Shown here: positions 46,054-54,466 of the stretch, piece after piece
Position numbering within the stretch: the first letter of the stretch is position 1
Layout of the letters: each line of letters starts with the position of its first letter
Translations under genes and position numbers: made by a program
The notes under the pieces: generated by a model
What the model was told of the DNA's origin: nothing
The model's input: the letters and a program-made list of their open reading frames with translations, nothing else
Database searches by the model: none
Assembly: GCA_018262285.1 (NCBI GenBank)
Contig: JAGTRX010000001.1
Coordinates: 1 to 58,201 of the forward strand
Direction of reading: 5' to 3'
DNA from: Pseudomonadota bacterium
GTDB lineage: Bacteria > Pseudomonadota > Gammaproteobacteria > Burkholderiales > Rhodocyclaceae
Length of the DNA stretch: 58,201 bases

Positions 46054-48246
46054 ATGAATCGCAATTGGGAAATGCAATTGTCTACGCATGATGAAAATGG
46101 CGCTCAGGCGCCTGCTAGTGGCAACGCGGCGCCGGATTTGACCGATCGCGTTTTGATCGAAAATGCCCTGCGGGCGAGCGAGGAACGCTTTCGCGAACTG
46201 CTTGGCAGCCTGCACGAAATTGTCTGGTGTTACTCGGTCAATGAACGCAAGGTGATCTATGTCAACGATGCCGTTGAAGGCATTTATGGCCGTTCGAAAG
46301 AGGAATTCCTCGCCAATCCAAAACTCTGGCGCACGGCCATTCATCCCGACGATCGCGACATGGCCGGTCATGCCGATCAGCTGGTGCTGGAAACGGGTCA
46401 GGCGGCGTGCGACTGCCGGATTGTCGATGCCGCCGACCATCTGCACTGGCTGCATTTCCGGCTTTATCGGGTGGGTGATGCCGCGAGCGCGTCGGGGCAG
46501 CGGGTGGTGGGCGTTGGCATCGATATTACCGCTAGAAAGCGCGCCGAACTGGCGCTGACCGAGAGCGAAGAACTTTTCCTGACCACCATGGGTGCGGCTC
46601 AGGTCGGCATCTTTGTTGTGCAGGACAGCAAGCTGGCCTACGTCAATCCGCTGATCCCGCGCATGTTCGGCTACAGGGAAAACGAAATGGTGGGCATGGC
46701 GCCCTTCGATCTGGTGGCGCCGGAACTGCGGGAAAGTGTGGTGCAGGAACAGCGCAGCAAGGGGTCGGAAAGTAGCCGATCTTTTGAAACAGTCGCCGTG
46801 CGTAAAGATGGCAGCACCTTCCCGGCCATGGTGCTGGCGGCGCCGACGAGCTACAAGGGGCGCCCGGCCTGGACGGGTACCATTTTCGATCTGACCGAAC
46901 GCAAGCAGGCCGAAAAGCGCATTATCGAACTGGCTTTTTTCGACCCGCTGACCGGCCTGCCCAATCGCCGATTGCTGGAAGACCGTGTCGGCCAGGCGGT
47001 GGCTGAAGCCGAACGCAAAAAGGGCAGTTTGGCCCTGTTGGTTCTCGACCTCGATAAATTCAAGCGGGTCAATGATTCGCTCGGGCACGGCGTTGGCGAC
47101 CAACTCCTTTGTTCGGTGGCGACCCGTATCAAAAAAGTGGTGCGCAAAACCGACACCATCGCCCGTATGAGCGGTGATGAATTCGTCTTTGTCCTTCCCG
47201 GTTCGGATGCGGAAGGTGCGGCCGAAATGGCGCGTTCGTTGATCAATGCCTGTGCTCAGCCCTTCATTATCACGGGTCATGAACTGACAGTGACACCGTC
47301 TATCGGCATCAGCCTTTACCCGACGGATGGCCAGGATTTCGAACATCTCTATAAAAATGCCGACCTGGCCATGTATCAGGTCAAGGAAGACGGCCGCCAG
47401 AACTATCAGTTCTATTCCCAGAGCATGAATTCGGCCACCCTCGAACACCTGTTCATCGAACATGGCCTGCGCAATGCCTTGGCGGCGGATCAATTCCTGC
47501 TGGTCTATCAGCCGCTGGTATTGCTCAGAACTGGCCATATTGTCGGATGCGAGGCGCTGATTCGCTGGCAGCATCCCGAACTTGGCCTGATTCAGCCGAT
47601 TCGATTCATCCCGGTGGCCGAGGACAGTGGTCTTATCAACAGCATCGGCGAATGGGTTCTGCGCAAGGCCTGTTGGCAGGCCAAGGCCTGGCAGGATGCG
47701 GGATTGCCTCTGCAGGCGATAGCGGTCAATGTTTCGCCCGTGCAGTTCCGGCAGAGTCGTTTTGTCGAGATGGTGGCCGAGATTCTGCAGACTTCCGGAC
47801 TGCCAGCGTCGTGTCTGGAACTGGAATTGACTGAGCGCACCGTCATGCATGATGCTGAAGTCAATCTCGGTACTTTGTCAGCGCTGAGCAAGATGGGGGT
47901 GGAACTGGCTGTCGATGATTTTGGCACGGGCTATTCATCGCTCGCCTACTTGAAGCGTTTTCCGGTTGGCAAACTCAAGATTGACCAGTCTTTTGTGCGC
48001 GATATTGCCGAGGATCGTGACGACCTCGCCATTGCAGAAACCATCGTCAGCATTGGCCACAGCCTGCGCCTCAATGTTCTGGCCGAGGGGGTCGAGACCG
48101 AGGAGCAGCTCAATATTCTCGAAGAAGGCGATTCGGATATGGCGCAAGGCTATTTGTTCAGCGTTCCGCTGCCGGCCGATGAATTTGCCGAGATGCTGCG
48201 CCAGCAGCCCTTCGAGAAGGCCGACGGCAAGTGGAAGGAATGGTAG
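46054..48246 (+). CDS. PAS-PAS-GGDEF-EAL c-di-GMP turnover protein
   Basis: A 730-residue protein with no membrane segment. Two PAS domains (about 40-165 and 170-285) precede a GGDEF domain (about 290-455) whose motif is SGDEF (373-377), with I-site RKTD (364-367). The EAL domain (about 465-725) keeps CEALIRW, LELTERT, DDFGTGYSSL, KIDQSF and AEGVET. The EAL residues look complete, so phosphodiesterase activity is likely. The cyclase half has Ser for the first Gly and may be active or only regulatory. It starts 8 bp after copA and could be cotranscribed. Confidence 0.9.
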   Translation: MNRNWEMQLSTHDENGAQAPASGNAAPDLTDRVLIENALRASEERFRELLGSLHEIVWCYSVNERKVIYVNDAVEGIYGRSKEEFLANPKLWRTAIHPDDRDMAGHADQLVLETGQAACDCRIVDAADHLHWLHFRLYRVGDAASASGQRVVGVGIDITARKRAELALTESEELFLTTMGAAQVGIFVVQDSKLAYVNPLIPRMFGYRENEMVGMAPFDLVAPELRESVVQEQRSKGSESSRSFETVAVRKDGSTFPAMVLAAPTSYKGRPAWTGTIFDLTERKQAEKRIIELAFFDPLTGLPNRRLLEDRVGQAVAEAERKKGSLALLVLDLDKFKRVNDSLGHGVGDQLLCSVATRIKKVVRKTDTIARMSGDEFVFVLPGSDAEGAAEMARSLINACAQPFIITGHELTVTPSIGISLYPTDGQDFEHLYKNADLAMYQVKEDGRQNYQFYSQSMNSATLEHLFIEHGLRNALAADQFLLVYQPLVLLRTGHIVGCEALIRWQHPELGLIQPIRFIPVAEDSGLINSIGEWVLRKACWQAKAWQDAGLPLQAIAVNVSPVQFRQSRFVEMVAEILQTSGLPASCLELELTERTVMHDAEVNLGTLSALSKMGVELAVDDFGTGYSSLAYLKRFPVGKLKIDQSFVRDIAEDRDDLAIAETIVSIGHSLRLNVLAEGVETEEQLNILEEGDSDMAQGYLFSVPLPADEFAEMLRQQPFEKADGKWKEW

Positions 48247-48271
48247 TTCGTGCCCGCCGTTCGCTCAGTTG

Positions 48272-48349
48272 TTTTCAACGCAGAGGCGCAGAGGGCGCGG
48301 AGAGTCGCAGAGTGTCAGAAAGGTTTTTCTCTGCGCCTTTGCGTTGAAA
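48272..48349. repeat. Palindromic intergenic repeat, copy 3, between converging genes
   Basis: TTTCAACGCAGAGGCGCAG is mirrored by CTGCGCCTTTGCGTTGAAA, with GCGCGGAGAGTCGCAGAG units inside. It may serve as a terminator for the two converging GGDEF-EAL genes. Confidence 0.8.
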
Positions 48350-48358
48350 CCTTCAGCC

Positions 48359-51013
48359 TCAAACCGCCTTCAGCAGCGCCTCAAAATCCTTGATAGGTAC
48401 CGGTCGGCTGAACAGGAAACCCTGGAAGGCGAGGCAGCCGTTTTTCATCAGGAATTCACGCTGGGCTTCGGTTTCTACGCCTTCGGCGATGACATTCAGG
48501 CCGAGGTTGTGCGCCATACCGATAATGGTCTGGACAATGACGGCATCGCCCTGGTCGGTGGCGATGTCGCGCACAAAGGACTGGTCAATCTTGAGCTGGT
48601 CAAGCGGCAGACGCTTGAGGTAGGACAGCGATGAGTAACCGGTGCCAAAATCGTCCATTGAAAAACTGACGCCACGTGCTTTGAGGGCATGCATTTTTTC
48701 AATCGAGTCGGAAACATTGTCGAGCACCAGGCTTTCCGTTAGTTCGATTTTGAGGCAGGCCGGATTGGCGCCGCTGGCATCGAGGACGGAAAGTACGCTG
48801 TTGACGAAATCGGCCTGGCGGAACTGGCGGGCGCTGACATTGACCGACAGGTGCAGGTCGCGGGTGAGCGCATCGTTTTCCCACAGTTTGAGTTGGGCAC
48901 AGGCGGTTTCCAGCACCCAGTGACCGATGGGGACAATGAGCCCGGTTTCCTCGGCCAGCGGGATGAACTGGGCGGGAGAGATCATGCCGCGTTCAGGATG
49001 CAGCCAGCGAATCAGGGCTTCGGCACCGAAAATACGCTGGTCGTGGCTGATCTGCGGCTGATAGTAGAGTTGTAATTGCTGGTTTGAAATGGTTTGCCGC
49101 AACTCGATTTCGAGCGCCGCGCGCGCCTCCAGATTGGCCTGCATGTCCGGGTCGAAAAAGCGCACCGTATTGCGGCCGGCTGTCTTGGCGCGGTACATGG
49201 CTGAATCGGCGCGCTTTAATAACTCGTCTTCGTTGTCGGTGTGGCCGAAGAACAGAATGATGCCGATGCTGGCGGTGCTGTGGTGGTCATGCACGCCCAG
49301 TTGGAAAGGACGGCAGATCGTTTGCAATACCTTTTCCCCGACCATTTCGGCCTGCGCCGCAGCCTCTTTGACATTGGGACTCAAGTCCTCAAGCATGATG
49401 ACAAATTCGTCACCGCCAATACGGGCGATGGTGTCCTCGACGCGGACGCAGTTGTTGAGGCGGTTTGCAACTTCCTTGAGGAGCAGATCGCCGGTGGGGT
49501 GGCCTTTGGTGTCGTTGATGGTGCGGAAATCGTCAAGATCGATGAAGAGGAGGGCGCCGTGGGCGTTGCGGCGCTGGCTGGCGGAAAGTGCCTGATGCAG
49601 GCGGTCGATCAGCAGGCGGCGGTTGGGCAGTTGCGTCAGGGAGTCGTAAAAGGCCAGCCGTTCGATCTCGTCCTGCGCCTGCATACGGTCATTGATGTCG
49701 CGCGAGAGGACGATGAAACGCTGTTCCTCGTCGGGCGCCGTCTGTTTTTTGGCGACCGAAAGTTCAAACCAGTGTTCGCCAGCCGGAACTGACAAGCGCA
49801 ACAAAGTGCCATGCGAAGAGCCTTTTTCCGAAGCTTCGCGCAGGGCGGCCATAGTCAGGGCTGCCGCATTGGGTGGCATGACGTCAAAGACGGTATTGCC
49901 AAGCAGTTGATCGGGCGGGGCGATCAGGAGGTCGCTCCTGGCGGCGCGGTAGTCGAGATAGCGGCCGTGGTCGTCGAGTTCGAACAATAGATCAGGGATG
50001 GCTTCCAGCGTGGCGTTTAGCTGGTTGTGTGCCTTTTCGGTTTCCTGCTGGGATCGTCGCAGGGAATCAAGGGCGTCGGTTAAATTAAGGGTCTTGCTGG
50101 CGACGCGCCGGCGCAGGCTGTAGTTCCAGAGGCCGAGAAAGAGAACGAGAATGGTAATGGCAAGCAGGAAAAAACCGACATGGCTTGCCCAGAGCAAGAG
50201 TTGATCACTGCCGGTGGCTCTGCCCAGCCACTTTTCTTCAATGGCTCGGCGCTCTTCGGCGCTGATGCGATCAAAGCCCCTTTCGACCATTTGTTGAACG
50301 GTGATGTTGCCCTTGAGCACGGCGCGATGAAATTGCCCGACGTAGAGCGGCGCCGAGTGGCGGAATTCTTTTTCCAGGCCGAGTTTGTACAGAAAGTGGA
50401 TGGCTGGCGGTGCATCAACGCAAAAGACGCGAACATCGCCGCCGCCGGCTGCGCGGATCAGGACTTCATAGCTGGAATAGCGCTTCAGGTTGGTAATGCC
50501 TTGGCTCTGCAGATAGTCGATGCAGGCGTCGCCGTCCTTGACGCCGACAGTAAAGCCCTTGAGTGATTGTGCGTCGGTAATGCCGCCAATGCTCTTGTGA
50601 AAAAAGATGGGGACTTCGAGTTGGGCGTAGGGCTTTGAATAGTCGTAGATCTTGCTGCGTTCTGCGGTGAAGAATAGCGTATCGATAACGTCGGCCTTGC
50701 CGGACTGCATGGTTTGCAGGGCTTTCCCCCAGTCCATCGCCTGCAGATCGACGCGGATGCCGGTGCGGTCCTGCCAGAGCATCCATTGATCCTTGAGGAT
50801 GCCTTGCAAGGTGCCGCTGGAGTCGCGAAAAATATAGGGTGGATAGTTGTCGTCAATAACGACAGTGATGCTTTGGGGCGGTTTGTTGTCGGGCTCTGAC
50901 GCTTCTGCCAGAGAGGCGGAGCAAAGAGAAAACAAAAAGAAAACTGACAGCAGGACGCGGAGGGTGTGTCCTGGATAATCGATGAGGCCAGAAATTTTCG
51001 ACTGGTACGACAC
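48359..51013 (-). CDS. Periplasmic solute-binding domain-PAS-GGDEF-EAL protein
   Basis: An 884-residue inner-membrane protein. The signal/anchor (LRVLLSVFFLFSLCSASLA) is followed by a periplasmic SBP_bac_3-type domain (about 47-265: ITVVIDDNYPPYIF, DVIDTLFFTAERSKIYDYSKPY). TM2 is around 275-297, then a PAS domain (about 325-445). The GGDEF domain has intact GGDEF (533-537) and I-site RVED (524-527). The EAL domain has AEALIRW (664-670), IELTES, DDFGTGYSSL, KIDQSF and AEGVET. Both activities are possible. An amino-acid-like ligand is expected from the sensor family. Confidence 0.92.
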   Translation of the reverse strand: MSYQSKISGLIDYPGHTLRVLLSVFFLFSLCSASLAEASEPDNKPPQSITVVIDDNYPPYIFRDSSGTLQGILKDQWMLWQDRTGIRVDLQAMDWGKALQTMQSGKADVIDTLFFTAERSKIYDYSKPYAQLEVPIFFHKSIGGITDAQSLKGFTVGVKDGDACIDYLQSQGITNLKRYSSYEVLIRAAGGGDVRVFCVDAPPAIHFLYKLGLEKEFRHSAPLYVGQFHRAVLKGNITVQQMVERGFDRISAEERRAIEEKWLGRATGSDQLLLWASHVGFFLLAITILVLFLGLWNYSLRRRVASKTLNLTDALDSLRRSQQETEKAHNQLNATLEAIPDLLFELDDHGRYLDYRAARSDLLIAPPDQLLGNTVFDVMPPNAAALTMAALREASEKGSSHGTLLRLSVPAGEHWFELSVAKKQTAPDEEQRFIVLSRDINDRMQAQDEIERLAFYDSLTQLPNRRLLIDRLHQALSASQRRNAHGALLFIDLDDFRTINDTKGHPTGDLLLKEVANRLNNCVRVEDTIARIGGDEFVIMLEDLSPNVKEAAAQAEMVGEKVLQTICRPFQLGVHDHHSTASIGIILFFGHTDNEDELLKRADSAMYRAKTAGRNTVRFFDPDMQANLEARAALEIELRQTISNQQLQLYYQPQISHDQRIFGAEALIRWLHPERGMISPAQFIPLAEETGLIVPIGHWVLETACAQLKLWENDALTRDLHLSVNVSARQFRQADFVNSVLSVLDASGANPACLKIELTESLVLDNVSDSIEKMHALKARGVSFSMDDFGTGYSSLSYLKRLPLDQLKIDQSFVRDIATDQGDAVIVQTIIGMAHNLGLNVIAEGVETEAQREFLMKNGCLAFQGFLFSRPVPIKDFEALLKAV

Positions 51014-51150
51014 CTGTTTTCTGCCTTTGGATCAAGGAATATAGCGAATAGTAACGGCGCATATTCAATAATGTCCACTTACATTCTTCAGCGCAGGTCT
51101 GCCATGTCCATGGAATCGCCCTATTGGGCAATGTAGGTTAAAATCTTTGC

Positions 51151-52044
51151 ATGATGAACTGGCAAGCCCTCAAAACCCGTCTGGACGCATACGAGCGCCT
51201 GCTGCGGCTCGACAAGCCCATCGGTATCCTGCTTTTGCTGTGGCCAACGCTGTGGGGACTCTGGTTTTCTGGCGCTGGCCACCCGGACTGGATCGTCGTT
51301 TGGGTGTTCATCATGGGTACGGTTTTGATGCGTTCTGCCGGCTGCGCCATCAACGATTGCGCTGACCGGAAATTCGACCGTCAGGTTGAACGCACTCGCC
51401 AGCGCCCTCTGGCAGCTGGCGAAATCAGCAGCAAGGAAGCCATCGCCCTGTTTGCCGCGCTTTCGATCTGTGCTTTTGCCCTTGTTGCCCTGCTCGGCAA
51501 CAAGACGCTGCTTCTGCTCACCCTGCCCGCCCTTTTTCTGGTGGTCACTTACCCCTTCGTCAAACGTTTTTTTGCCATTCCGCAGGCCTATCTCGGTGTT
51601 GCTTTCGGCTTCGGCATTCCCATGGCCTACGCCGCACATCTCGGCCAGATTCCGGCCGATGCCTGGTGGCTGCTGTTGGCCAATGTTTTCTGGGCTATTG
51701 CTTACGATACCGAGTACGCCATGGTCGATCGCGAGGATGACCTCAAAATCGGCATCAAGACTTCCGCCATCACCTTTGGCCGCTTCGATGTGCTGGCCGT
51801 CATGTTGTGCTACATCCTGACGCTTGGCCTGCTGGGCTGGATGGGCTGGCGACTGCATCGGAGCTGGGTCTTCTTCGGCGGACTGACAGTGGCGGCAAGC
51901 ATCATGGGCTGGCACTATTTCCTGATTCGCGGCCGCGACCGACTGGCCTGTTTTCGTGCTTTCCTCAATAACAATTACGTCGGCCTCGCCATTTTTGCCG
52001 GCATTGCCCTCGATTACTGGTTTTTCCCACGGGGCTTGCATTGA
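51151..52044 (+). CDS. ubiA: 4-hydroxybenzoate octaprenyltransferase
   Basis: A 297-residue integral membrane prenyltransferase attaching the polyprenyl tail to 4-hydroxybenzoate in ubiquinone synthesis. The Asp-rich motif [20 protein letters not shown] and the second motif [20 protein letters not shown] are present, with about eight hydrophobic segments. Two adjacent ATGs (51151 and 51154) are possible starts. Its stop overlaps the ubiD start, so the two ubiquinone genes form an operon. Confidence 0.96.
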   Translation: MMNWQALKTRLDAYERLLRLDKPIGILLLLWPTLWGLWFSGAGHPDWIVVWVFIMGTVLMRSAGCAINDCADRKFDRQVERTRQRPLAAGEISSKEAIALFAALSICAFALVALLGNKTLLLLTLPALFLVVTYPFVKRFFAIPQAYLGVAFGFGIPMAYAAHLGQIPADAWWLLLANVFWAIAYDTEYAMVDREDDLKIGIKTSAITFGRFDVLAVMLCYILTLGLLGWMGWRLHRSWVFFGGLTVAASIMGWHYFLIRGRDRLACFRAFLNNNYVGLAIFAGIALDYWFFPRGLH

Positions 52045-53516
52045 AATCCGGCGATCTGCGCGACTTCATTGCCAGACTGGAAGCGCTGGGCGAACTGAAG
52101 CGGGTGACCGTTGAGGTCGATCCGCATCTGGAAATGACCGAAATCTGCGACCGGGTATTGCGGGCAGAAGGTCCGGCACTCCTGTTCGAGCATCCCAAGG
52201 GACACGCCCTGCCGGTTCTGGCAAACCTGTTCGGCACGCCGCGCCGGGTGGCTTTGGGTATCGGCAGCGCTGAGACTGATGATCCTCTCACTGCGCTACG
52301 CGAAGTCGGCAAACTGCTGGCCTATTTGAAGGCGCCGGAACCGCCCGCTGGCTTGAAGGAAGCCTGGAGCCAATTCCCCATCCTGAAACAAGTACTTAAC
52401 ATGGCGCCAAAACTGGTGAAGAACGCGCCTTGTCAGGAGATTGTGTACGAGGGCAAAGAGGTTGATTTGACAACCCTGCCCATTCAAACCTGCTGGCCGG
52501 GCGATGCGGCACCGCTCGTCACCTGGGGGCTGACCGTTACCCGTGGGCCGCGCAAGAAGCGCCAGAATCTGGGCATTTACCGCCAGCAATTGCTCGCTTC
52601 CAACAAGCTGATCATGCGCTGGATGGCGCATCGCGGTGGTGCACTCGATTTTCTTGAGCACCAACAGGATCATCCCGGCGAGCCTTTTCCAATAGCCGTG
52701 GTCATTGGTTGCGATCCGGCGACCATACTGGCGGCGGTAACACCAGTGCCGGACACACTTTCCGAATACCAGTTCGCCGGCCTGTTGCGCGGCGCCAAGA
52801 CCGAACTGGTGCAGTGCCTGGGTTCGAACTTGCAAGTGCCGGCGCGCGCCGAAATTGTGCTGGAAGGTCATATTTATCCCGGTGAGACTGCGTTGGAAGG
52901 GCCTTTTGGCGACCATACCGGCTACTACAACGAGCCGGCCGAATACCCGGTGTTCACCGTCGATCACATGACGACGCGTCAAAATCCGATCTATCACAGC
53001 ACCTACACCGGCAAGCCGCCGGATGAACCAGCCATTCTCGGGCTGGCGCTCAACGAGGTGTTTGTTCCGCTGCTCCAGCAGCAATTCCCGGAAATCAGCG
53101 ATTTTTACCTGCCGCCGGAAGGCTGCTCGTACCGGCTGGCCGTCGTCAGCATCAAGAAGCAGTATCCCGGTCAAGCCAAGCGTGTCATGTTCGGCATTTG
53201 GTCTTACTTGCGCCAGTTCCTGTACACCAAATTCATCATCGTCGTCGATGACGACATCGATATCCGCAACTGGAAAGAAGTGATCTGGGCGTTGACGACC
53301 CGTGTAGATGCCAGCCGCGATACCACGCTGGTTGATAACACGCCGATTGATTGTCTCGATTTCGCCTCACCGGTCTCCGGCCTCGGCAGCAAAATGGGCA
53401 TTGATGCGACCAACAAGTGGCCGCAGGAAAGCAGTCGCGTCTGGGGGCGGCCGATTGTCGCCGATGCGGAAGTCAAAAACCGCGTCGATCAAATGTGGGC
53501 CAATTTGGGTCTGTAG
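52041..53516 (+). CDS. ubiD: UbiD family 4-hydroxy-3-polyprenylbenzoate decarboxylase
   Basis: A 491-residue prenylated-FMN-dependent decarboxylase acting after UbiA. The start is TTG at 52041, overlapping the ubiA TGA by 3 bases within TTGA. The N-terminal [18 protein letters not shown], the middle NLGIYRQQ...[29 protein letters not shown] and the C-terminal GIDATNKWP are typical. UbiX, which makes the cofactor, is not in the window. It is the last core gene before the accessory island. Confidence 0.95.
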   Translation: MKSGDLRDFIARLEALGELKRVTVEVDPHLEMTEICDRVLRAEGPALLFEHPKGHALPVLANLFGTPRRVALGIGSAETDDPLTALREVGKLLAYLKAPEPPAGLKEAWSQFPILKQVLNMAPKLVKNAPCQEIVYEGKEVDLTTLPIQTCWPGDAAPLVTWGLTVTRGPRKKRQNLGIYRQQLLASNKLIMRWMAHRGGALDFLEHQQDHPGEPFPIAVVIGCDPATILAAVTPVPDTLSEYQFAGLLRGAKTELVQCLGSNLQVPARAEIVLEGHIYPGETALEGPFGDHTGYYNEPAEYPVFTVDHMTTRQNPIYHSTYTGKPPDEPAILGLALNEVFVPLLQQQFPEISDFYLPPEGCSYRLAVVSIKKQYPGQAKRVMFGIWSYLRQFLYTKFIIVVDDDIDIRNWKEVIWALTTRVDASRDTTLVDNTPIDCLDFASPVSGLGSKMGIDATNKWPQESSRVWGRPIVADAEVKNRVDQMWANLGL

Positions 53517-53535
53517 CGTTTGGAGTCACAGGCCA

Positions 53536-53560
53536 TTGGCGGCAAACGACCCTAAGCAGA
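53536..53560 (+). repeat. Degenerate repeat flanking the accessory island, left copy
   Basis: TTGGCGGCAAACGACCCTAA and the following GCAGA resemble, in inverted orientation, the sequence at 55522-55548 on the other side of the island. The rest of 53517-53649 holds no gene and no complete attC that I can recognise. Confidence 0.45.
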
Positions 53561-53649
53561 AGTAGCCATACTGGGAAAGCGGACCTTCAACGACTAAGAT
53601 CGCTTACCCGCTGGTCTGGCTTATTGCACTTCAAAGTTGAAACTAAGCT

Positions 53650-54387
53650 TCAGTGCTTCACAACAACGCACTTGACATGCTCGGACTGCTGAAGCCCTTG
53701 GATAATTTCATCTTCGTCTCGTATAAACCCCATATCGTAGACAAGGAACCAAACACGCTCATAGGCGGTTGAGTAGGAGACAATGTCTGCGTTCATTTCA
53801 TCGATGATCTCAGCCAACTTTCCTTGGCGGTTGCAGAACTTGACCTCAAGAACCATCTGTTCGTTGTGGAAGACGAAGTCGGGAATGGACTCTTTACCCG
53901 CGTGTTTAACGCGACCCGTTTCACGATCATAGGCGAGTCCCTTCTGCATGCCCTTACCGACTAACAGGTTTTCAATGGCATTTTGAACGTCTCGCTCTTG
54001 CTCTGGCTCTGCGTGAATCGCTTTACGAAGATTGGCCCTTAAGAAATTCAAGATGTTATCTGCCTCGACCTCATTGAGCCCACCGTTCGCCTCGATGAAC
54101 GCCCGAAGTATTGAGAGATTGGCGTAGACCTCATCGAAGTAAATGCGTTGTTGGATGGTGGTTGAATCGAAGGCGCTTGGGACCTTCTCAAGGTTGTAAA
54201 TATCCACGGGTGCATCAACCTTCATGACTCCCTGCGTAGCATGCACAAGTTCGACGTACTTGCGCATAAACGTCTTGAAGCTTGAGTGCAGCCACACGTC
54301 ATCTGTGCGCGAATTGCGCGATGCCTCCATTGCATTCTGTAGCGCAACGCAATGGTTTCGTAGTTCTTGGAGCCTTGACGGGGGCAT
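53650..54387 (-). CDS. DpnII/MboI-like PD-(D/E)XK nuclease protein in an integron-like cassette
   Basis: 245 residues from the ATG at 54387 (MPPSRLQEL); an upstream GTG at 54414 is inside the attC site and is rejected. The N-terminal 120 residues are helical and unrecognised. The C-terminus matches the REase_DpnII-MboI pattern: ERDVQNAIENLLVGKG, then IPDF (D170), LEVKF (E181, K183), EIIDEMNADIVSY and WFLVYDMGFIRD. These form a PD-(D/E)XK catalytic set. No DNA methyltransferase is adjacent, so it is not an ordinary restriction-modification system. The gene begins 10 bp after the attC R' box, as cassette genes do. The base composition looks lower in GC than ubiD. Confidence 0.75.
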   Translation of the reverse strand: MPPSRLQELRNHCVALQNAMEASRNSRTDDVWLHSSFKTFMRKYVELVHATQGVMKVDAPVDIYNLEKVPSAFDSTTIQQRIYFDEVYANLSILRAFIEANGGLNEVEADNILNFLRANLRKAIHAEPEQERDVQNAIENLLVGKGMQKGLAYDRETGRVKHAGKESIPDFVFHNEQMVLEVKFCNRQGKLAEIIDEMNADIVSYSTAYERVWFLVYDMGFIRDEDEIIQGLQQSEHVKCVVVKH

Positions 54388-54396
54388 AGTCTGAAT

Positions 54397-54466
54397 GCTT
54401 AACGTAGAAGTCACCGGCGCTGCGCGGCTTTATCGCGCAGCGTCCGTGTGGACTGCCGGGTTATGC
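54397..54466 (-). other. attC recombination site (integron cassette 59-be)
   Basis: On the minus strand the order is R'' GCATAAC (54466-54460), a 5-nt spacer, L'' AGTCCAC (54454-54448), a terminal hairpin with 9-bp stem CGCTGCGCG/CGCGCAGCG, L' GTGACT (54414-54409), a 5-nt spacer and R' GTTAAGC (54403-54397). L'' and L' pair except for one extra C, the extrahelical base that sets strand polarity. R' fits GTTRRRY. The two 5-nt spacers do not pair, as in the unpaired central spacer of attC. It starts 6 bp after the HEPN gene stop. Confidence 0.87.

Noticed and set aside
53581-53645. Possible attC from TTTCAAC ... GTTGAAG after the nuclease gene
   Set aside because: The outer boxes pair partly, but R' violates GTTRRRY, no L''/L' pair with an extrahelical base exists, and neither box matches the cassette start TTAAGC.
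54388-54414. Upstream GTG start of the nuclease gene at 54414
   Set aside because: These codons are the right arm of the attC site, so the first ATG after R' (54387) is preferred.
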